Assembly (NCBI GenBank): GCA_943912755.1
Contig: CALTWF010000011.1
Span: 21,210 to 85,209, forward strand
Origin: an uncultured Pseudomonas sp.
GTDB taxonomy: Bacteria > Pseudomonadota > Gammaproteobacteria > Pseudomonadales > Pseudomonadaceae
Length of the DNA stretch: 64,000 nucleotides
Direction of reading: 5' to 3'
The position numbers and the translations under genes were made by a program. Below, one piece after another: positions 61,193-64,000 of the stretch (within the stretch, counting starts at the first letter, position 1; each line of letters starts with the position of its first letter). Below the pieces are notes generated by a model. That model saw nothing but the letters and a program-made list of their open reading frames with translations, had not been told where the DNA came from and searched no databases.

Positions 61193-61540
61193 GTGTCCGA
61201 TACTCATGTTGACCGCAAAGTATTGAGCGACCTTCAGGAAGTCATGGAGGACGAATACATCAAGCTGCTGGAAACCTTCCTCGAAGATTCGGAAATGCGC
61301 CTGAACCGCCTGTGTCGCGCGCGCGATGTCGATGATCTCGGAAGGGAGGCCCATAGCTTCAAGGGCAGCGCCAGCAATATGGGCGCCCACAGGCTGGCCG
61401 AGCTTTGCCGGCAAGTGGAGGAGCGGGTCAGCCAGCGGTTGCCGTTCGGCATCGAGCCGCTGATCGGGCAGATATGTCGCGAATACAAGGAGGTCCGCCA
61501 GGTCTTTCGCGACGAATGCGAGCGTGTGAAGGTCAGTTGA
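61193..61540 (+). CDS. hptB: Histidine phosphotransfer protein HptB
   Basis: A 115-residue Hpt domain with the phospho-His at position 54 in REAHSFKGSASNMGA. It starts at GTG with AAGGAG upstream. In P. aeruginosa it relays phosphate from hybrid kinases to HsbR. It closes the hsbA-hsbR-hptB set. Confidence 0.92.
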   Translation: MSDTHVDRKVLSDLQEVMEDEYIKLLETFLEDSEMRLNRLCRARDVDDLGREAHSFKGSASNMGAHRLAELCRQVEERVSQRLPFGIEPLIGQICREYKEVRQVFRDECERVKVS

Positions 61541-61571
61541 ATCCACGTCTCGGAAAGTCTTGGGAGAAAAC

Positions 61572-61587
61572 TGGCGCGACTTTTGCG
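61572..61587 (+). promoter_or_regulatory. Predicted sigma-54 promoter of fliK
   Basis: TGGCGC, five bases, TTGCG with GG-N10-GC spacing, about 50 bases before fliK. Confidence 0.75.
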
Positions 61588-61636
61588 TAGGCTTCGCTAT
61601 TCGTGATGACGAGCTTCTGTAGCGGAGACCTTTTTC

Positions 61637-62956
61637 ATGCCCGTCGCATCAAACCCCTTGCTGCAATCCAGCGTTGCCGCCAAAAGCGCCCGGACCCAGA
61701 ACAACGCCCTGGACAAGGCCACGCAGGGCCTCAACGACAAGGGCTCGGACTTCTCCCAGGTGTATGCGCAGCAGTCCCAGGACAAGGTTGGCAACAAGGT
61801 CGAAGTGCCTGTGCGGGATCGTGACGGAGTCGACAATCCGGCGGCAAATAGCGGCAAGGCCGCCGGCCCGGGGCAAGACAAGGTTGCCGGTGGTGGCAAC
61901 AAATTGCCTGACGAGCGCGATGCCGCTGCCAAATCCGCCGCTCAGGACGATGACGACAGCGATGCTGGCGATGTTGCCGAGGCCGATCCGCAATCTCCCC
62001 TGGATGCCAAGCTGGTCGCCGGTCAGTTGACCGACGCGCCCCAGGGCGCGCAGTTGCTCCAGGCCCAGGCCGAGGCGGTGGCACCGGTGATCCAGGCCGC
62101 CAGCCAGCAGGCGGCACTGACAAGCGCAGTGCCGACCGAAGAAGAGCCGCCGTTCGATCCCGACGGCGATGCGCTGGACGACTTGCCGGTGCTGCGCCTT
62201 GCCCTGGAGCAGAATGCCCAGGCGCTGGGTACCACCTCGGCCCATGCCGGCAAGGCATCGGGCCAGGAAGGCACCCAGTCCCAGCAGCCAGCTGTCAATA
62301 CACTGGCGCAGATGCTGCAGCCGGCCGAGAGCGATGCCGGCCAGACCGAAAGTGGCGACAAGGCCTTTGCCGGCCTGATCGACGATGGTCTCAAGGATCT
62401 CAAGGGGGCTAGCAGCGATACCCGGGTCGACGATTTCGCCAACCGCCTGGCCAGCCTGACCCAGGCCGCCACGCCGAAGACCGCCAATGCCGTGGCGCCC
62501 GCGCCGCTGCACCAGCCCCTGGCAATGAACCAGAACGGCTGGACCGAAGGCTTGGTCAACCGGGTCATGTACCTCTCCAGCCAGAACCTCAAGTCAGCCG
62601 ATATCCAGCTGGAGCCCAAGGAACTCGGGCGCCTGGACATCAAGGTGAACATGGCGGTCGACCAGGCCACCCAGATCACCTTCGCCAGCGGCCATGCCGG
62701 GGTTCGCGATGCCCTCGAAGGCCAGGTCCACCGCCTGCGCGAACTGTTCAGCCAGCAGGGTCTGGCCCAGCCGGACGTGAACGTTGCCGATCAGCAGCGC
62801 CAGCAGCAGAACGGCACGCAGGATGATTCGCCGAAAATGAGCGGTGTGGCGGCGCGGCGCAATGCCGAAGGCGGTGACACCGACGTGGCTGCTGCGACCG
62901 CAGCGGTGGAGCCACAGACGGTTATCGGCTCCAGCACTGTCGACTACGTGGTCTGA
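61637..62956 (+). CDS. fliK: Flagellar hook-length control protein FliK
   Basis: A 439-residue secreted ruler. The N-terminal 290 residues are low-complexity (Ala/Gln/Asp-rich, for example AAQDDDDSDAGDVAEAD). The C-terminal Flg_hook domain (about 295-385) is conserved, with MYLSSQNLKSADIQLEPKELGRLDIKV. It switches export from hook to filament substrates. A single REP-like hairpin follows. Confidence 0.95.
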   Translation: MPVASNPLLQSSVAAKSARTQNNALDKATQGLNDKGSDFSQVYAQQSQDKVGNKVEVPVRDRDGVDNPAANSGKAAGPGQDKVAGGGNKLPDERDAAAKSAAQDDDDSDAGDVAEADPQSPLDAKLVAGQLTDAPQGAQLLQAQAEAVAPVIQAASQQAALTSAVPTEEEPPFDPDGDALDDLPVLRLALEQNAQALGTTSAHAGKASGQEGTQSQQPAVNTLAQMLQPAESDAGQTESGDKAFAGLIDDGLKDLKGASSDTRVDDFANRLASLTQAATPKTANAVAPAPLHQPLAMNQNGWTEGLVNRVMYLSSQNLKSADIQLEPKELGRLDIKVNMAVDQATQITFASGHAGVRDALEGQVHRLRELFSQQGLAQPDVNVADQQRQQQNGTQDDSPKMSGVAARRNAEGGDTDVAAATAAVEPQTVIGSSTVDYVV

Positions 62957-62969
62957 CCTTTTGTACTGG

Positions 62970-63003
62970 CCCCGTGGGAGCTGGCTTACCAGCTCCCACG
63001 GGG
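62970..63003. repeat. Single REP-like palindrome after fliK
   Basis: CCCCGTGGGAGCTGG (62970-62984) and CCAGCTCCCACGGGG (62989-63003) are perfect inverted arms around CTTA. The GTGGGAGCTGG core is shared with the REP pairs at 1810 and 9388. It could serve as a terminator for fliK. Confidence 0.8.
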
Positions 63004-63028
63004 GAGGCGCCTCCCTGCTCCGCGAAAC

Positions 63029-63044
63029 TGGCATAACACTTGCT
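63029..63044 (+). promoter_or_regulatory. Predicted sigma-54 promoter of fliL-fliM
   Basis: TGGCAT, five bases, TTGCT with correct spacing, about 52 bases before fliL. Confidence 0.82.
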
Positions 63045-63095
63045 CGCCCACACGCCATAGTGGAACAAACCTCCTGTGAGTGACGGATTATTGGC

Positions 63096-63596
63096 ATGGC
63101 GAAGAGCGAAGCAGTCAAAGACCCCGCCGTTAAAGGCAAACTCAAACTGATCCTGCTGCTGGTCCTGGCGCTGCTGCTGGCGATCGGCCTGTCCGTGGGC
63201 GCGACCTGGTTCTTCCTGCACAAATCCGAGAGCAAGGCGGAAGCCGCGCCGGCGGCCGCAGCGGCCAACGTCAAGCAGGCGGCCATCTATGAATCGCTGT
63301 CGCCGGCCTTCGTGGTCAACTTCAACCAGAACGGCCGCCAGCGCTACATGCAGGTGAGCATCACCATGCAGGCCCGCGACCAGGCCGCGCTGGACGCCCT
63401 GAAGGTGCACATGCCGGTGATTCGCAACAACCTGGTGATGCTGTTCTCCGGTCAGACCTTCGAATCGCTGGCGACCCCGGTCGGCCAGGAAATGCTCCGC
63501 CAGAAGGCCACCGCCAGCGTTCAGGAAGTGGCACAGAAGGAAGTCGGCAAGCTGGTCGTTGACCAGTTGCTGTTCACCAATTTCGTATTGCAGTAG
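63096..63596 (+). CDS. fliL: Flagellar basal body-associated protein FliL
   Basis: A 166-residue single-pass inner-membrane protein that sits around the stators. The transmembrane helix is at about 10-34 (LKLILLLVLALLLAIGLSVG). The periplasmic domain (about 65-166) has SLSPAFVVNFNQNGRQRYMQVSI and VRNNLVMLFSGQTFESL-like sequence. It is nine bases before fliM. Confidence 0.96.
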   Translation: MAKSEAVKDPAVKGKLKLILLLVLALLLAIGLSVGATWFFLHKSESKAEAAPAAAAANVKQAAIYESLSPAFVVNFNQNGRQRYMQVSITMQARDQAALDALKVHMPVIRNNLVMLFSGQTFESLATPVGQEMLRQKATASVQEVAQKEVGKLVVDQLLFTNFVLQ

Positions 63597-63605
63597 GAGC
63601 CGAAG

Positions 63606-64000
63606 ATGGCCGTGCAGGACCTGCTGTCCCAGGATGAGATCGATGCCCTCTTGCACGGGGTCGACGATGGCCTGGTGCAAACCGAATCCAGTTCCGATCC
63701 CGGCAGCGTCAAAAGCTATGACCTGACCAGCCAGGACCGGATCGTCCGCGGTCGCATGCCGACCCTGGAAATGATCAACGAGCGTTTCGCCCGCTACACC
63801 CGCGTCAGCATGTTCAACCTGCTGCGGCGCTCCGCCGACGTGGCGGTGGGCGGCGTCCAGGTGATGAAGTTCGGCGAATACGTGCACTCGCTGTACGTGC
63901 CGACCAGCCTCAACCTGGTGAAGATCAAGCCGCTGCGCGGCACCTCGCTGTTCATCCTCGACGCCAAGCTGGTGTTCAAGCTGGTGGACAACTTCTTCGG
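63606..64000 (+). CDS. fliM: Flagellar motor switch protein FliM (partial)
   Basis: The first 131 residues of FliM, cut by the window edge; the full protein is about 320 residues. It begins MAVQDLLSQDEIDALLHGVD, the conserved CheY-P binding N-terminus, followed by the start of the middle domain (RMPTLEMINERFARYTR, the GGVQ loop as VGGVQVMKFGEY). It forms the C ring with FliG and FliN and reads the chemotaxis signal. Confidence 0.96.
   Translation, partial: MAVQDLLSQDEIDALLHGVDDGLVQTESSSDPGSVKSYDLTSQDRIVRGRMPTLEMINERFARYTRVSMFNLLRRSADVAVGGVQVMKFGEYVHSLYVPTSLNLVKIKPLRGTSLFILDAKLVFKLVDNFF

Overview
The window comes from a Pseudomonas chromosome, most like the P. fluorescens or P. putida groups. 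The evidence is high GC with strongly GC-biased third positions, near-textbook Pseudomonas proteins (BkdA1, BkdR, FlgZ, FleQ/FleS/FleR, HsbA/HsbR/HptB), Pseudomonas-type REP palindromes built on a GTGGGAGCTGGC core, and the standard gene order of the polar-flagellum locus. I see no tRNA, rRNA, CRISPR array, integrase or intact insertion sequence.

Layout. 1-4.9 kb is metabolic: the 5' part of bkdA1 (minus), its divergent Lrp-type regulator bkdR, a glutamine-synthetase-family enzyme and an MFS transporter. 4.9-7.5 kb (minus) holds flgZ, flgN, flgM and flgA. 7.5-9.4 kb holds cheV and cheR. 9.5-12.2 kb is an autotransporter on the minus strand, set between a REP pair plus terminator and the flgB promoter. 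12.5-24.4 kb is flgBCDE, a small secreted protein gene, and flgFGHIJKL (rod, hook, P and L rings, hook-filament junction). 24.5-44.8 kb is a flagellin-glycosylation island. 45-48.7 kb is fliC, flaG, fliD, fliS and a fliT-like gene. 48.8-53.1 kb is the regulatory cascade fleQ, fleS, fleR. 53.2-64 kb is fliEFGHIJ, the hsbA-hsbR-hptB module, fliK, fliL and the start of fliM.

The glycosylation island combines two nucleotide-sugar routes. The first (rfbF, rfbG, a 3,5-epimerase-like protein, a C-methyltransferase and an NAD-dependent reductase, plus a CmcI/rhamnosyl O-methyltransferase-like protein) looks like a pathway to a CDP-activated, C-methyl-branched deoxyhexose. The second (pseB, pseC, pseF, a pseG-pseH fusion, pseI) should make CMP-pseudaminic acid. 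Two giant multidomain glycosyltransferases and a Maf-type transferase would place the sugars on flagellin. A FabH-like ketoacyl synthase suggests an extra acyl decoration. The genes overlap or abut tightly, so translational coupling is likely.

Regulation. Sigma-54 type -24/-12 elements (GG, ten bases, GC) can be read before flgA, flgB, flgF, rfbF, pseB, fleS, fliE, fliK and fliL. FliA (sigma-28) type elements (TAAA, 15 bases, GCCGATAA-like) can be read before flgM, fliC and fliS. This fits the FleQ/FleSR/FliA hierarchy of Pseudomonas and suggests that glycosylation genes are wired into the same cascade. All promoters here are motif predictions.
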